Below are positions 1 to 12,774 of a DNA stretch of 64,000 nucleotides, piece after piece. The position numbers and the translations under genes were made by a program. Position 1 is the first letter of the stretch, and every line of letters begins with the position of its first letter. Source of the stretch: Torreya grandis (taxonomy: Eukaryota > Streptophyta > Pinopsida > Cupressales > Taxaceae); contig JARHVA010000667.1 of the NCBI GenBank assembly GCA_037957365.1, forward strand, positions 3,488,001 to 3,552,000, in the 5' to 3' direction. Below the pieces are notes generated by a model. The model worked only from the letters and a program-made list of their open reading frames with translations, was not told the DNA's origin and ran no database searches.

Positions 1-2
1 GG

Positions 3-101
3 CACTTCTGTGGAGATAACACTTTCTACTTGGATTATCATGATGGTACTAATTTAACATTGACCTACAATGGGCAATACCTAAAGCATTACTTCAAGTA
101 A
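3..101 (+). pseudogene. Ty3/gypsy integrase C-terminal tail (element A)
   Basis: An open frame of 32 codons enters from the left edge and ends at TAA 99-101. It contains YLDYHDG, then LTYNGQYLK, the usual end of a plant Ty3/gypsy integrase C-terminal domain. The same ending recurs at 56376-56458 in element T (YIAYLDG, LLYNKQYWK), and the bases after both stop codons are also alike. Elements A and T are therefore one family. Only the tail is visible; gag, protease, RT and the integrase core would lie to the left of the window. A direct read of the bases plus one internal homologue support the call. Confidence 0.75.
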
Positions 102-558
102 AAGGAGGTAGTCCCCTACATGTAAATATGTATATAAAATTTTTGGCCATATTTATTTTTTGTTGTTCTTTTTGGCTTGAGTTGTGTTTTGTCTTGTTTT
201 GTGTTGTCTTCTGGTTAGTTTGGCATTTGTCTTTGTAGTCTCTTTTTTATCTTTAATTAACTTTTTGTCAAAATTAAATTGAATCCATAACCCAATGGAA
301 ATACACTTATCTATGAAACCAAAGTTTTTAGTTCTTATCCCATCCCTTGTAGTTCAAGATCCACTCTCGAAGCCAACTGTTGTACTAGTTTTTGAACAAG
401 TGTCAAAAATTAAAATATTTTAGTCTTTGGGTCATAATTGGTCAAAAATAATCAAAATAAATCAGAACTTGGTAAAAAATTAGGAAAAGAAATGATTTTT
501 TAAAAGTCTTTAGATTTATCAAAATTTCAAGGGTGCTTTGCACTATGCAGAATCCAAA
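102..558. other. Non-coding spacer after element A integrase
   Basis: AT-rich sequence with no usable ORF. Its first ~30 bases resemble those after the element T integrase stop (56459-56490), including a shared TACATGTA. One degenerate unit of the following 28-bp repeat may begin near 531. Confidence 0.5.
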
Positions 559-809
559 GCATGCTCAACACCTCCTAAAACTTGAAGCATGCTTAAAACC
601 TCTAGAATATGAAGTGTGTTAAACACCATATAAAATATAAAGTGTGCTCAAAACTTCTTGGAAATTGAAGCATGATAAATATCATCTAGAACAGGAAGCG
701 TTCTCAACACCTCCTAAAACCCAAAATGTGCTAAACACCATCTAGAATTTGAAGAATGCTCAGCACCTCCCAAGACCTAAAACATGTCTTACACCTCTCA
801 AAACCTAAA
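559..809. repeat. 28-bp minisatellite, block 1 (nine units)
   Basis: Nine consecutive units, all 28 bp except the second (27 bp), start at 559, 587, 614, 642, 670, 698, 726, 754 and 782. The consensus is roughly GCATGCTCAACACCTCCTAA followed by AACTTGAA. Units are diverged from one another but stay in register. Because 28 is not a multiple of three, a coding role is unlikely. It lies between the integrase tail and ORF X of element A. Confidence 0.85.
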
Positions 810-1284
810 GCTTGATTTTTACCCATGTTTTCCATTATTAATCTAATTTTTCCCTCCACACACATAGGTTTTTCATAGTTGTGTTTAAATATTTTTCCAT
901 TTTTCTCATTCATTATAATTCCATCCTACAATCTTCACATTCATATGATCATTGATATTGCAAGGCATTCATTTTGGTTTGATTCTAATAGTGAGGAAGA
1001 CTAGGGTTTACACCATTAATTTAACATAGAGTTGCTCCAAATTGGTACATTGTTTGAAAAGATTTTTAGATCTAGTTTTGCTTTCAAAACCTCCAAAATT
1101 TCATTGTATTAATTGAAGAACTTGCTATAGTGGATTTTGGATTTGGTCTACACCTTTATCAGAGTTTAAATTCTTCTTGAACCCTTACCAAATTATGCTT
1201 CTTATCTCTACACTCCCATAATTTTTGACCCTATTATACATTTCATCAAATATCATGCCACGATTAACACTTCACAGAAATTGA
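810..1284. other. Spacer between minisatellite blocks
   Basis: No gene or clear repeat units were found. Short ORFs here lack any recognisable feature. Confidence 0.4.
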
Positions 1285-1424
1285 GCCATGTTTTGAACTC
1301 CATATAACCTAAGCCATTCTTTTCACTTTGTAAAACCTAAGTAGTGATTTACAACCTATAGACTTCATGACATGATCAATACCATCTAGAACATGAGTTA
1401 TGTCCTACACCCCTTGAATCCTGA
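1285..1424. repeat. 28-bp minisatellite, block 2 (five units)
   Basis: Five exact-length 28-bp units start at 1285, 1313, 1341, 1369 and 1397. They share the pattern of block 1, with motifs such as ACCATCTAGAACATGA and endings like AACCTAA. This looks like a second, more decayed part of the same array. Confidence 0.75.
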
Positions 1425-1739
1425 CTAACCTATTATTAAAGGCTATAGAATCCATCTCTAATCTAAGAATACCCTATTTTTCACCTCCTTGTAAGATTAG
1501 TTTAGGTGATGGTTTTATTTTCACAAGTAGTTTTTCTACATCAAATGCCAACATTCAAAATCCTAATCAAAATAACCTTGAATAAAATTCCTCTAAATAA
1601 TTATCCTCTAAAAAAAGGTTCTTAGAGTGAGTAAAATACCTCTAAATAATATGAAGTATCACTTTCAAAGAGTCATTACTCCATCACACATAAAATTCAA
1701 TGTTAAAAAAATATTAGATACTAAATGGGGTGACACTGT
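1425..1739. other. AT-rich spacer before ORF X
   Basis: No ORF or repeat of note. It separates the minisatellite from the first recognisable part of ORF X. Confidence 0.4.
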
Positions 1740-4700
1740 ATGGATGAATTTTGGAAAATATTTAGTGGGGTCCACAAGATAGACTATGGTCAAAACATTC
1801 ATGAAAGTGGATTAACTCAGGAAACTACCTTCCCAACATTAGTGCAGTGTACAAATTAGTTATAATCATGGCTAAGAATTATGATCTTGAGAGAAGAGAA
1901 GTCAATAATTCAAGAGGAGAATATGTTCTATGTTTGAAACTAGAATATATTGACTATTTTATTTATTTACCAGATATGGAATCCTTTGTTAACCTAACTC
2001 TAGATTCTATTCAACAATTTTGAGAAGATAAATCTCTTTCATGTTCTAAATGGGTCAACAAGAAATGGTTAAAAAAATAAAAGTATTCAACAAAAATACT
2101 TCCCAAGTCAATATCTAGGATTGAATTCATAGATGAGGTTAATGATATAATTACACTCTTGCATAGAGTAATTCGAAACTAGTTACATATAGTAGTTATA
2201 AGTCTATTTGCATAGATTTTTCAGAGTTGGATATACATATATATCTAGATCATTCACAAAAATAAACAATACATCAATTGGGGATAACTCATTAGTGATT
2301 ATATTCAGAAATAGTTGATAGAAGTCAACATGAAATATAAGTTCTTCATGATTTCCTACCTTATTTATGTTTTTGCTAGGAAGAGATTTTATGATGGATT
2401 CACTATGGTAGGAAATATTAAAACTTCAAAGATAGATGAGTTTTATCCTCAACTCACTTTTAAAGAGGGTACTCATCATTTTTTTGGAGTGAATTATGCA
2501 TTCATGTAATATGTGTTTTAGATGTTCAAGCAAGACCCCTAAAATATGAGGATATCCATGTAAGATTCTATATAAATTTCCAGATGGTGAAAATGGTTTA
2601 TATAATTTTTAAATTTCACTTATTTATGAGTTTTTGAGTGTAGAATTACACCATACCTGCTTCCTTTTGATGATAAGTGGGCTTTGATGGAACTGGTTAG
2701 ACAATTAACTGAGACACATAAGTTCTTGGCAAGAAACATAAAGCTAAGGTGAAATTTATTATCACTATAGGAATGTACACTTGTGTATCATTGGTATATA
2801 CAAAATCTATTGAAGAAGAGATGACATGTGTCACCATCTAGTCATTTTAAAGTAGACCTTATTTTGACATTCAAGGTCTAGTTGGGAATATTATTATTTT
2901 TGCATATCAACATGTATCTCATTTTGAGGACCACTGGATGGATTGTCATGATGAGAAGGAGTAAGGACTTTAGATTACTCCTGATTCTCTTTGAAACATG
3001 TCATTGCATTTGGTATTGAAAAAGTTTCCAAAAAACTTATAGACTATGGGGATATATTGGATCCAATATACAAAAAGGAGGAAATTGAATTAAAATCACT
3101 TAAAAAAGTTGATTGGAATAGAAATGAGTCTACTTCTCTTATAATTAGAAAAAAAATTATACTTGATAGGAAACTAGTGTGTCTGAAAAGTAAATGAGTA
3201 AACATTGATGAGGTAGGATTTTTATCACCACAAAAATAAGTTAACTTATTAGTGTTCACAAACAACATCAATGAGAAACCAAAACATCATAGGTAGATGA
3301 CGTAAATAAATACACTATAGGATTATAAAATGAAATGGAAACCGAGGTTGTTACATGTATTTTTCTCATTCACAGGTCTCTCAAACTCAAGATAAAGAGG
3401 TTAGGAGAAAAATATTCTTGTTCTCTTAATATTTCTATTTCAGAAGATGTTCCCCTTAATACTTTTGTTTAATCATAAACATTAGTTAAAAATACAAATC
3501 AATAATTCCTTACATAAGATACTTCATTGTTGCTTTCATCCTCTATTCCTATTCAACTTGACACATCCTTGCCTCTACCTCCATAAGATATTGAACTTCC
3601 TCTTTCACTTTCACCCAAATCACAAATAGATACTCCAAAAAAGAAGGTGAAATTACACTAGAAAAGACTCAAACCTTGAGTCAAACTAAATCTGATTCTA
3701 CTTTTGTATAACTTCTTTCTAGTGTAGATAATACTGATTGGTTGAATGAAGTAGTAAAGAAAATAAAGAAAACTATTGAACCTGAAGAGATTGATTTAAT
3801 TTCTCTAGTAACTCTCCCTTCACGAAGAATGAAGAAACCCAAAACTATGTTAAGAATAATCACAAATGATAAGGGAGATAGATATGTATAAGTAGTAGTT
3901 CCTCTTACAAAAAAGGACAAAGATAGTTCAGTGACTCAAAGTATCAAATCACAAAAAAAAAATTTGGAAAAGCAACTAGGGAAGGAATGAAATAAAATGT
4001 CCAATCATCAATTGGTAGATTATTTGAAAAAATGGATCAAGATAAGGTAACCAAACATCAACTCAAGGAAAAAGTTGAATAATTGACATCAGAACTCCAA
4101 AATTTGATCAAGAAAATTCAATCTTCCTCCTCCTTTGTTTCCCAATAATTCATTCATACAAAGACACTCAAAGTTACATAACAAATTGGACACATGAGTA
4201 TATCAACAAAAGAATGGTCAGAGACAATTTTAAAACAAGGAACTACTTCAATTAATGTAACTAATACTATCTACTTTAAAATCCAAGCAAAATATGATGA
4301 AACAACTAAATCTAAAGATAAATATTCATAAAAAATAACAAAGCAAAAATAGATTATTCTAAAATTAGAAAATTTATCATATATAGATCCATATGATATC
4401 ATTCAAGGAGTTATAAAAGCAAAAAATATTATAAAATCCATTGAATTTTAGGAGTTGCTAAATTTAGAATCCACATAGTTGAATAAAGTATTAAGAAATG
4501 TAATAAATCAAATTTAGTAGGGGTGATGACACTCTTGATATTTTAGGAGCAATTGATAAACTTAATTACACATTTGTGGATGATAATGAAGAACTAGTCC
4601 CTAAAGAAGCTATCATTGAGCAATTCAAAGAGAACATTGAGAAAATATTAACTACAAAGTCTACATTCAACTACAAATCTATTCATCACTTGGTAAAGTA

Positions 4701-5016
4701 TCATAAAAACTTGTATAACCTTGATGCAATTTTAAAAAGGCTTCAATAAATTTCATAACAAATGACAAATTTGCATTGTGAAGTGGAAATTTCCTTCATA
4801 CACTTAGATAGACCAGATGAAGATAGAGTCAAAGAATTTATGGATAAATTTGATGAATACAAAAGAAGAAGAAAATGTCAAAGAAAGAGAAGATTCAAAT
4901 TATCCTTAGCGAAGATGATAAAGAATAATCCTGCATCATATTTTGGTTGTTTACATAAGCTTGTATCTCTTGAGTCATTCCCACAATTTTACATTTTACT
5001 TTTTTGTAATATTTAA
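1740..5016 (+). pseudogene. Decayed ORF X downstream of integrase (element A copy)
   Basis: A long decayed coding region, read in pieces through several frames. It starts near ATGGATGAATTTTGG (1740). Visible pieces include a segment ending FPTLVQCTN (near 1850), a 64-codon piece at 2315-2509 with FYPQL and a run of aromatic residues, a piece around 2650-2730, and a basic C-terminal piece at 4762-5016 ending FPQFYILLFCNI. The section around 4000-4740 is rich in Lys, Glu and Gln and looks coiled-coil-like. Segments match the ORF X copy in element T (57900-58968) in the same order: EFW, IDY with HES, FPTLV, then YPQL. I do not recognise the protein family. Its place after integrase is where env-like or extra ORFs sit in some plant Ty3/gypsy lineages, but no signal peptide or fusion motif was identified. 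Confidence 0.6.
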
Positions 5017-6039
5017 TTCATAAATTATATGTAATTCAAATTTACTATGTCATTTTTTTAGTTTTTAGGCCTACAAATTTTCTAATGTATTTTTATAATT
5101 TATGGAAATTTATCATTATATTTTAAAAACATGTACACATACACCAATGTATTTTTTCAAGTTATACACATTATTTAACATGTTTTTTCAAGTTTTAAGT
5201 TGTGTAAATTAGCTAATGTGCTTTTAAAAACTCATAAAAATACAAAAATGTGGTTATAGAACATAACCACCCATTACAAAATATAAATATAAGTTTGGAG
5301 CTCATTTTAATGGTTTTGGACAGTTAAATGTTTCTAGAGACTATTGGAAGAGGATATTGTGCTTGCATCTCAACAAAGATCAAAACAAATAGGAATTTTG
5401 CAAACTTGTTGTTCAATTGTTTTGAGTAGATAATGTGCATATGTATAATCTACATGTATTAGAATATTTACTTTAAAAATATCATTGAAATTGTAATTAA
5501 TTATTCAAAGCAAAGAAATTTCATTGTAGTGTTTCTTTTTTGAACCTACTTTTGTTATTTATGTATTAATGAAATCTCGGTGGGATAAAAAAAATAGTGT
5601 TATTTATTTTTGAAAAGAAATACAAAAAAATTATCATTTCCTAATTCAATTAACAAATTATAGTTTTTTCATATGTTATGTGTTCATATGAACACATAAT
5701 GTCTTTCTTACCCATTGAAAGGAAGAGATTTCCTCTTAGTAAAATCAGGTTTTCCTTTGGCAGCTTTAGTAAGCTTCTTAGTTTAACTTGCTAAGTTTGC
5801 TAACTTGGTATCTTTCTACACATCTCATTTTCCACATATTTCTTCCATTTTCCCTTTCTAACACCTTTTTGTGATTTATAGTTAAAAGTAAAAACCTCGT
5901 GAAAAACACCATTTCTATTGTATATAATTTATTTTTCAGTTGTCTTTTTTAGTTTTCAATAAAGGTAGCTATACCTACTAATAGGAGAGGGACTCTATCC
6001 CATAATGGTTGACTGAAAAGATGACATTTATCATCTAAG
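5017..6039. other. AT-rich non-coding region after ORF X
   Basis: Presumed 3' untranslated region of element A, possibly including its 3' LTR, whose limits I could not fix. A short inverted repeat, GGTTAT then ATAACC, lies near 5255-5271. No gene was seen. Confidence 0.35.
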
Positions 6040-6260
6040 TTTTTTTCATGCCAATAGGATGAGAAGATTATTTATAATAAATTCAAGGACTTTCATCTCT
6101 TTTCATATTGGCCACACAAAAAGTGGCATATAATGAATGTGGCACATGTGGATAGACAGGCATTGAATTAATCCATGGGCATGTACACACCCTAACTACA
6201 TACTAACTAGTCTTAGTATAAAATTTAACTATCTGATTCAACTTAAATAATGCACCAACC
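6040..6260 (-). mobile_element. Fragment of a short LTR (same family as 34085-34462)
   Basis: This stretch aligns by eye with 34220-34460. Shared blocks include GTGGCATATAATGAA, a following ACATGTGG, and an ending like TGCACCAAC. The better copy is read on the minus strand because an antisense primer-binding site abuts it. Here no PBS or target duplication was found, so it is taken as a truncated or solo LTR. Confidence 0.55.
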
Positions 6261-9200
6261 ACTCCTTAATTGAAACTTAGGGAGGTTTAAGGAAAATAAG
6301 TAAAATTCTTAGAATTCTTATAAAATAGGTCCTAAAAATAATGCGTGATGAGGTACCTATGTATAAATATCAATAAAATATAATGATATCAATAAATGGG
6401 TAGAAAGGAATTGAGGAAACATTGTGATGTAGAGTTATGGGGAGAAGTCCTCTTTAACATCATAATCTGATTCTCTGACCAACTGAACACTTGCTTTAGG
6501 TGATTTATCATTCAATAATCCATGTACAAATTCACTCTTTCAATTTGCTCCTTATGCTTAAAGGTCTCTTTGACACAAGTCTTTGTTTTCATGAAATATT
6601 CAAAGATCTTCTTTAAATGTCATAAATTCTCTTAGATGAATCACCACTCATATTTTGTCTTGATCCATTCATATCCTTCTTAAGACTGCTCTCCTAACAC
6701 TTCCTAGGTTCCACTAGGTAACCTTCCAATAGTTTTCAAGAGATAATTCTTGTCATATGATTAAAGGACCTCAAAGTTTGTTCTAAATAGTCTTTATTAT
6801 TCTTATCATACTTTTTATATTCCCTTTCAAGGGCTCAAAAACTATGTTCCATCCCTACTACACCTCAAAGTCATAATACTTTGTTTAGGCTTGTAGCCCT
6901 ATTTTCACTATTTTTTAATTTGTTTGATTAACTTGTGTCCTTTATAGAATATTTAAGAACACTTTAAAGTACCATTTATCCCTAATGAGGTGTGTGTAAA
7001 TTCTAATGTCTTTAAACCATTCCTAATTATGTCTTCCTTTGATAAATTCCTTTCTTTAAGGACTAATTAGGCCTCCTTTCTTGACTCAGTCCAAAAATTC
7101 CATACAAACCATATTTTCTTAGTCCCAAACCACATTAATAACCTTTAAAATGTTGATAAGAGAAGTATTAGAAAATTTCATTTAATTCTAATGGTGAAAT
7201 CTCCAAAAATTAATGAAACCCTAGCTCTAGGGTTTCTTAGACCTTGTCTAGGTTGAGAGGCTTGTAAAATCCATAACTTGAATTATATTAGTTTTAAAAA
7301 CCTAAATCAAATTGAAATATGTATTTATTGATGTTATCTCACTCATATAATAACCTAGAGTATTGGTTTCATCATTAACATTCCTAAAACAATGAATATA
7401 CAGTTAGGTGAGCTTACCTTCATGATTGTGCAGGGTTTCCAACCAACTATTCTCTTTTTGAAATATTCTAAAACATACCTAGGGAAATACATAGGGTTAA
7501 TTTAAATTTTACAATATCAAATTCACTTGAAATCATATTCATCTATTTGTAAATGATCATTCTCATTCTTTTTTGCCTGTAGATTGAGTAAACAAGGTAT
7601 GATTGTTGATAGACCGTGTCAGCATGTTAAATGCATATATGAGTTGCCAAGGATATTCTCAAAGGTTTTATTAATATTACATAAATTTAAATTACCTATT
7701 AAAATTGAAAAACATCATTAGATGTCATTCCTACACTTTATATGAGAAAACTTGTCCTCTTTATGTAGACTATACTCCATCAAGTGACCTATAGGACTGT
7801 TGGTAGCAACCTATGTACTTGTACCAACTACAAGACTCTCACTTGTAATAAAGGGTTTAAAAAATCCCTTACCACTAACAGGCTAAATTATATACCACTA
7901 ACATGCTAAATTATTAACCTTAGACAAGTTTCAACTTCTTGAACAGGGTGACTGTATATACAAAATAGGGTATAGCCAATTGTAAGAGCTTGTTACCTAT
8001 TTGTTCTCAAGAATCAATATTATTTATTATGAACTATTAATATATCTTCAACATAAAAATTAATTATTATAATTTTTCCCAATATCACTTCTAATGCTAT
8101 TTCAACATTACATTTTCTTCCCTTGTTTAGGGTTGTGTCCAAGAGTGCTTTCATATCAAATAGGGTACTTGTATCCTTATTTATATTGTGTAATTTCACC
8201 CTCAAGATTGGATTTAATTCACCATATGAATTCTTTAATTAATAAATGAAACTCATTCACAAACTATTATGCATAATGCATCTAACATTTCAGTCACATA
8301 CTCATACCTCCTTTCATAACATTCTCAGGTATACAATAGGGTTTGTAGGTATTGATACTTTCCTTTGAGTTTATATCATCATCACATAATATTTAAGAAT
8401 CAAAGGGTATGATTAAGGTTAAAAAAAATCTTTCAATATGTTCCATAAAAAAAATACTCCTTTTATATTTGTAAAAATCAAAGCCCAAGTCCTTCCTTTT
8501 CTTGATTGAAATCCACTATCCAATTGCAGACCTGCAGAAATTTAAACACAATGTAATATTTACCTCCAAGGAATATTAAAATATTATAATAAATAATTAA
8601 AAATAAAATAACAAATCATAGACATTGCACACAAAATCTTTTCATTTTTGTTTATTGGAATATCATTCATACAAAACAGTCCATTAAGGACTTGCTCATC
8701 TTTCTGTTGAGGGTTTTTTGCTATTTCTCCATTATCAAACCCTCCTCTCCTTCTTCATGGAGAACTTTTACCTATCTTATATGACATAATTCTCCATAAT
8801 TAATCTTTCTCCATTTTAAGATTGTTTTTTGAAAGTTGGTTATAAAACATAACTACCCTTTGTCAACCCAACGTAAGATTAGTGGGTGACAATACAAAAC
8901 CTGACTTCCATTTGAGGGATTTCACATATATGATTTATAATATCATTTTTAAATACCTATTTATACTCCTAAACCCCAATTTACTCTTAAAAGACTCTTA
9001 TACATGCATTTTGGCCTTCTTAGCCTTTTTACAACTTTTGAATTTTAAAATTACCATTTTGGAGGGAAAACCTCCAATTCATATTCTAAGCCATCTCATG
9101 GCTTCCTAAGGCCTTTAAGAAATTAATTATACCTATTAACATGTAATAAAACCTTGAACAATATATTTTGACTATATTTGACCCCTTATATTCTAAAACA

Positions 9201-9643
9201 CATAAATGAGATTTTCTTACCTTGATGTTCCTACATTACATTACATACCCATCCTTAAGGAAGATGGTGATAGTAATGGATGAATCTCCTGAGATGAATG
9301 AAAAATGTTAAAACACATGATGATATATAATATTGGTGAGATTCAAATATCTATGGTGTAGCCTAATACACACTCAAATGATGGTGTATAGAACACAAGT
9401 GAACACCTAGTGAAAAAATCATGATATCTACATGAGTGGTATGAATCCACTACTCAAAATAGTGGAATATTGTGGTAATTTTGATACCATTAAATAATTT
9501 TGGCTCATAGATGATGTTTTAAATTTTGATATAAAAAATGATGACTACCTATGGGTAAATTTTAATCTTGATTGATTCTAGGAATACCACATGTCACTCA
9601 TAACATGAGATAATCATACTATCAAAAAAATATTAAAACTATA
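6261..9643. other. Region without recognisable genes
   Basis: About 3.4 kb of AT-rich sequence. Short ORFs on both strands, for example 8020-8205 minus and 8882-9109 plus, show no family motif I trust. It may hold very old transposon debris. A stretch at 8838-8860 resembles 5255-5280. Confidence 0.4.
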
Positions 9644-9648
9644 TAAGA

Positions 9649-10846
9649 TGAACTAACTTTTAAGGGTTTATGGAGTGTAAGCCCTAGATTTTTAAAGGGA
9701 ATGAGTACATTAAATTAGGATATAACATATGCAATAAATACAACCACTGATTTATGAAAGAATTGAGCTAAATTGATATTTATAATAATAGTCATGAAGG
9801 AGACTAATGAATAATTAGATAGAAACTACCTAAGATGAAGGATTTAAAGGACAAAAATTAGTACAATAATTGGTCCCAATGTCACAAACAATATCTAGGT
9901 GTCAAAACCCTCCTAGACAATAGTACCCTACCTGGGATATTATCTTTGTGGTGATAGTGTACACTTAGGGTGATAGTGTCCTCTGTGAAGGAATCACGTT
10001 GAGATTTTGGGAGCACCTGTGTCTCCATATGCCAATACTATTCCCATGTGGACAAAATCTAATTCACTATCTATGAATTTTTGTGACTAATTTTGTTTAA
10101 AAAACCTAGACCTCTATGTGATTAGGGCATTTGATTTGACACAAGTAAAAAATATGTGGTGTTATTTGGGTAGGTTGGACATCCTCAACACCTTATTGTG
10201 ATGAGAGTTGTCTACATACCAATAATCCATGGAGGGATCAAGCCCAATGTAGTTTGCCCCACCTACGTACTAGTGTAAGTGCAAGTAAAGCTAATATGAA
10301 TTCTAGTTTGAGTGCTTTGAGTGAGGATTGATATTGAAAATATGAGTATTTTAATCTTAGAAAGGATGTCGATGACTATATGCATAATTAGGGTATAATA
10401 GATATTAATAAACTTGATTGTATGCATTTGCATATAATTTACATCTAGTCGATAAAGAGATAAAAGTCATGTATATACACTAATCTGGTGCTTATGCATG
10501 GTTTGAAATAGGTATAGACCAACCTTAGGTGTCTTATGAATTGAAAAGATATTCGTTGGAGATAAAAAGAGGGAAAAAGATAATAGCACCTAAATAGGAA
10601 AATAGTGATGTGACACTAGTGTCCACTTATGGTGCTAGTGTCCAAGTGGTAGAACTTGAGGCACTAATGGCCTAGATGTCTAAGGAAGAGTCTAGGACTG
10701 ATTTTAAGATGTTTAGGGATATATGTGACCTACAAAAAATATAGATAAATGTCTAAATAGGACCTAAGATAGGTCTAGGTCTAAGCTAGGAATGGGTGGT
10801 CTCAAGGAACACTCTTGGCACTCAATTAACATTTTAGATGCTTAAA
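9649..10846 (-). repeat. Element M 3' LTR
   Basis: It aligns along its length with 21895-23088. Shared landmarks are AAGGGTTTATGGAGT near the left end, a central block of phrases like TAGTGTCCACTTATGG, and GCTAGGAATGGGTGGTCTCA near the right end. The right boundary is less certain than the left. Confidence 0.65.
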
Positions 10847-12108
10847 TGCATCAAAGTGAAATCACTATGATAAATGAAAAATAAGTGTACATGGACTTAC
10901 CTGTGAGGTAAAGTCTATGAATTTGGAGTTGAGTATGTGAAGAATTCTTCATTATGTGTCATGTAAATTAAACATGCATAGATCAGTCCTTAAGAATTAT
11001 TGAAAGGAAATAAAAAACTGAGTAAAGAGATAAGATCAAGAAAAATAATGAATACACCTCACTGGGTATGTGAACCAATGCACAAACCTGGTGAAATCTT
11101 ATGTGTGTACATGTAGATAGTGATCAATTGATGAATATATTGGACTGATCTAATGGCTTTCTCAATCCCCATGTTTGTGTGGATCAATAACTCAAGTTCA
11201 ACTTGATTCCATTGTTTACCACCTATGTTTTGTGGATCATGACCTATGACTAGAGTGGATTGGACTGATATTTTATCCAACCCTCTTATATAGGTGGCTC
11301 AAGAACTCAAGTAGACTATGAATCCATCATTGCCTACCCATGTGTAGTAGATTCATCTATAATTGAATTTCATAATGTAATTGAATATGTATGATTATAA
11401 CTAAAACTATTTATAATAGTTCTACAGCCACTCAGGGACTCTGGAATGAAAATCAGCCTAGTGGCCTCTCGAGCACTTAGGTATGTATCTAAAGGACTAC
11501 ATGGTAATGCAAACCATTGAATATGGAGTAAGGCATCAATATGTTGTATTACTTGGAACATAGTTTTTGGTGTATATATTATAGAAAATGACATGGAATT
11601 TGTCATTCCATCTGATCAATTGGTGTATAAGTGAGCATACATAAACAATGTGTGATGTATATGCCCCCAAATTTGATATCTGAGCATATGGATTCTAGAT
11701 TGAGTTGTAATAATTTGTATATGAGTATCTAAAATTAAAATAGGAGGGATGATGTCTTGTATGATGCCCTCAATCTAAGCACACTAGTATGATTTTATGC
11801 AAAACAAAGCCAAAATGAGTAAAAACTAATAAAATATAACTAAATCTATGCAAACTTGGAATGTAACTACTATGCCTTTCTACAAAATATGAATTCTTAT
11901 GATTTTGGGGCTACTGGATAATAAAACCATACCTTAGATAGTAGTGTTGTGGCTCTAGTGTCCACTTTTGGTACTAGTGTCTAACTGTGCTATTTTTATA
12001 CCAAAATGAATCTAATCTCTATATAACTATTTTCCAATATTTTTAAAAATTGATCTCTATATTTTCTGACTATATGTTATAAAATCTAACTCTGAGTGTA
12101 TTCATTTG
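10847..12108. other. Element M internal, non-coding
   Basis: The segment lies between the element M 3' LTR and the Gypsy-1 insertion. Two minus-strand ORFs of 73 and 78 codons (11059-11280 and 11370-11606) have no recognisable motif. Phrases such as TATGCCCCCA recur near 19060, on the other side of Gypsy-1. Confidence 0.4.
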
Positions 12109-12113
12109 TCTAG
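12109..12113. repeat. Target-site duplication of Gypsy-1, left
   Basis: TCTAG directly precedes the 5' LTR and matches TCTAG at 18035-18039 exactly. Confidence 0.9.
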
Positions 12114-12650
12114 TGATCCAGGCAACAATTTAGGTGACAATTCGGGTGATGGTTCTACCCTAATTGATGACGGAACTTCTGGGAGCCATAACTTTTGCTC
12201 CATAGCTCTAATTGACTCCTCGTTTGAACCATTAGAAATATAAGAATGAGGAAAAAATGGTGAGATAGAATGGACATTTTATTGGAGGGTTTTAATCCCT
12301 AAAAACCCAATAGAAGTGCCCTAAATTTTAATTTTAGTAGTGTAGTCTAAAAATAGTAAGTTTTTAAAAATAGTAATTCATCAAATTCTATATTATTGTA
12401 AATAATGGAAGTCAAACAAATTAATCTCCCTTGAGATTGGTGATCTTCAAAATCCTCCTCCTACCTTAAAAATGTGTATAAATGAAGATGTAACCTGAAA
12501 TGGAAATCAGACATCTCTTCCTAGAGATAAGCATATAGTTGTATTACAATCTTGAGTAATAAAACATCTCTTCTCAGAGAAATAATTGTTACTATGTTAT
12601 TTTCATGTTCTTGAAATATCTGTCAATCAAAAATTATGAGTTTTGGATCA
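12114..12650 (+). repeat. Gypsy-1 5' LTR
   Basis: A 537-bp LTR starting TGATCCAGG and ending TTTTGGATCA. A TATA-like TATAAAT lies at 12477-12483. Related copies are at 16015-16542 and 17749-18034. Confidence 0.92.
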
Positions 12651-12651
12651 G

Positions 12652-12662
12652 TGGTATCAGAG
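12652..12662 (+). other. Primer-binding site, initiator-Met tRNA type
   Basis: TGGTATCAGAG starts two bases after the LTR end, the normal place for the minus-strand primer site in plant LTR elements. Confidence 0.92.
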
Positions 12663-12774
12663 TGGTTTGTCTTGAGAGTGTATGATCCTAATGATGAGGT
12701 CAGGCTACAAAAAACTTGGGTGAAAAACAATAGAGCTTCCAAACTATCCACCTATTCACTCCAAATGACTTCAA

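Noticed and set aside
559..809. CRISPR-like array of 28-bp repeats
   Set aside because: Units are contiguous with no spacers and the context is plant retrotransposon DNA.
810..1284. Hidden minisatellite units linking the two 28-bp blocks (the distance is close to 17 units)
   Set aside because: I could not recognise the unit pattern in the intervening sequence, and the spacing may be chance.
5252..5290. A shared LTR start at 5252 and 8838 (GGTTATARAACATAACYACCC)
   Set aside because: The similarity does not extend far, and no PBS, purine tract or target duplication could be placed.
8020..8205. Minus-strand ORF with a YVEDILIV motif resembling the YVDD box of copia RT
   Set aside because: None of the other RT blocks occurs around it on that strand, and the residues before the box do not fit copia RT.
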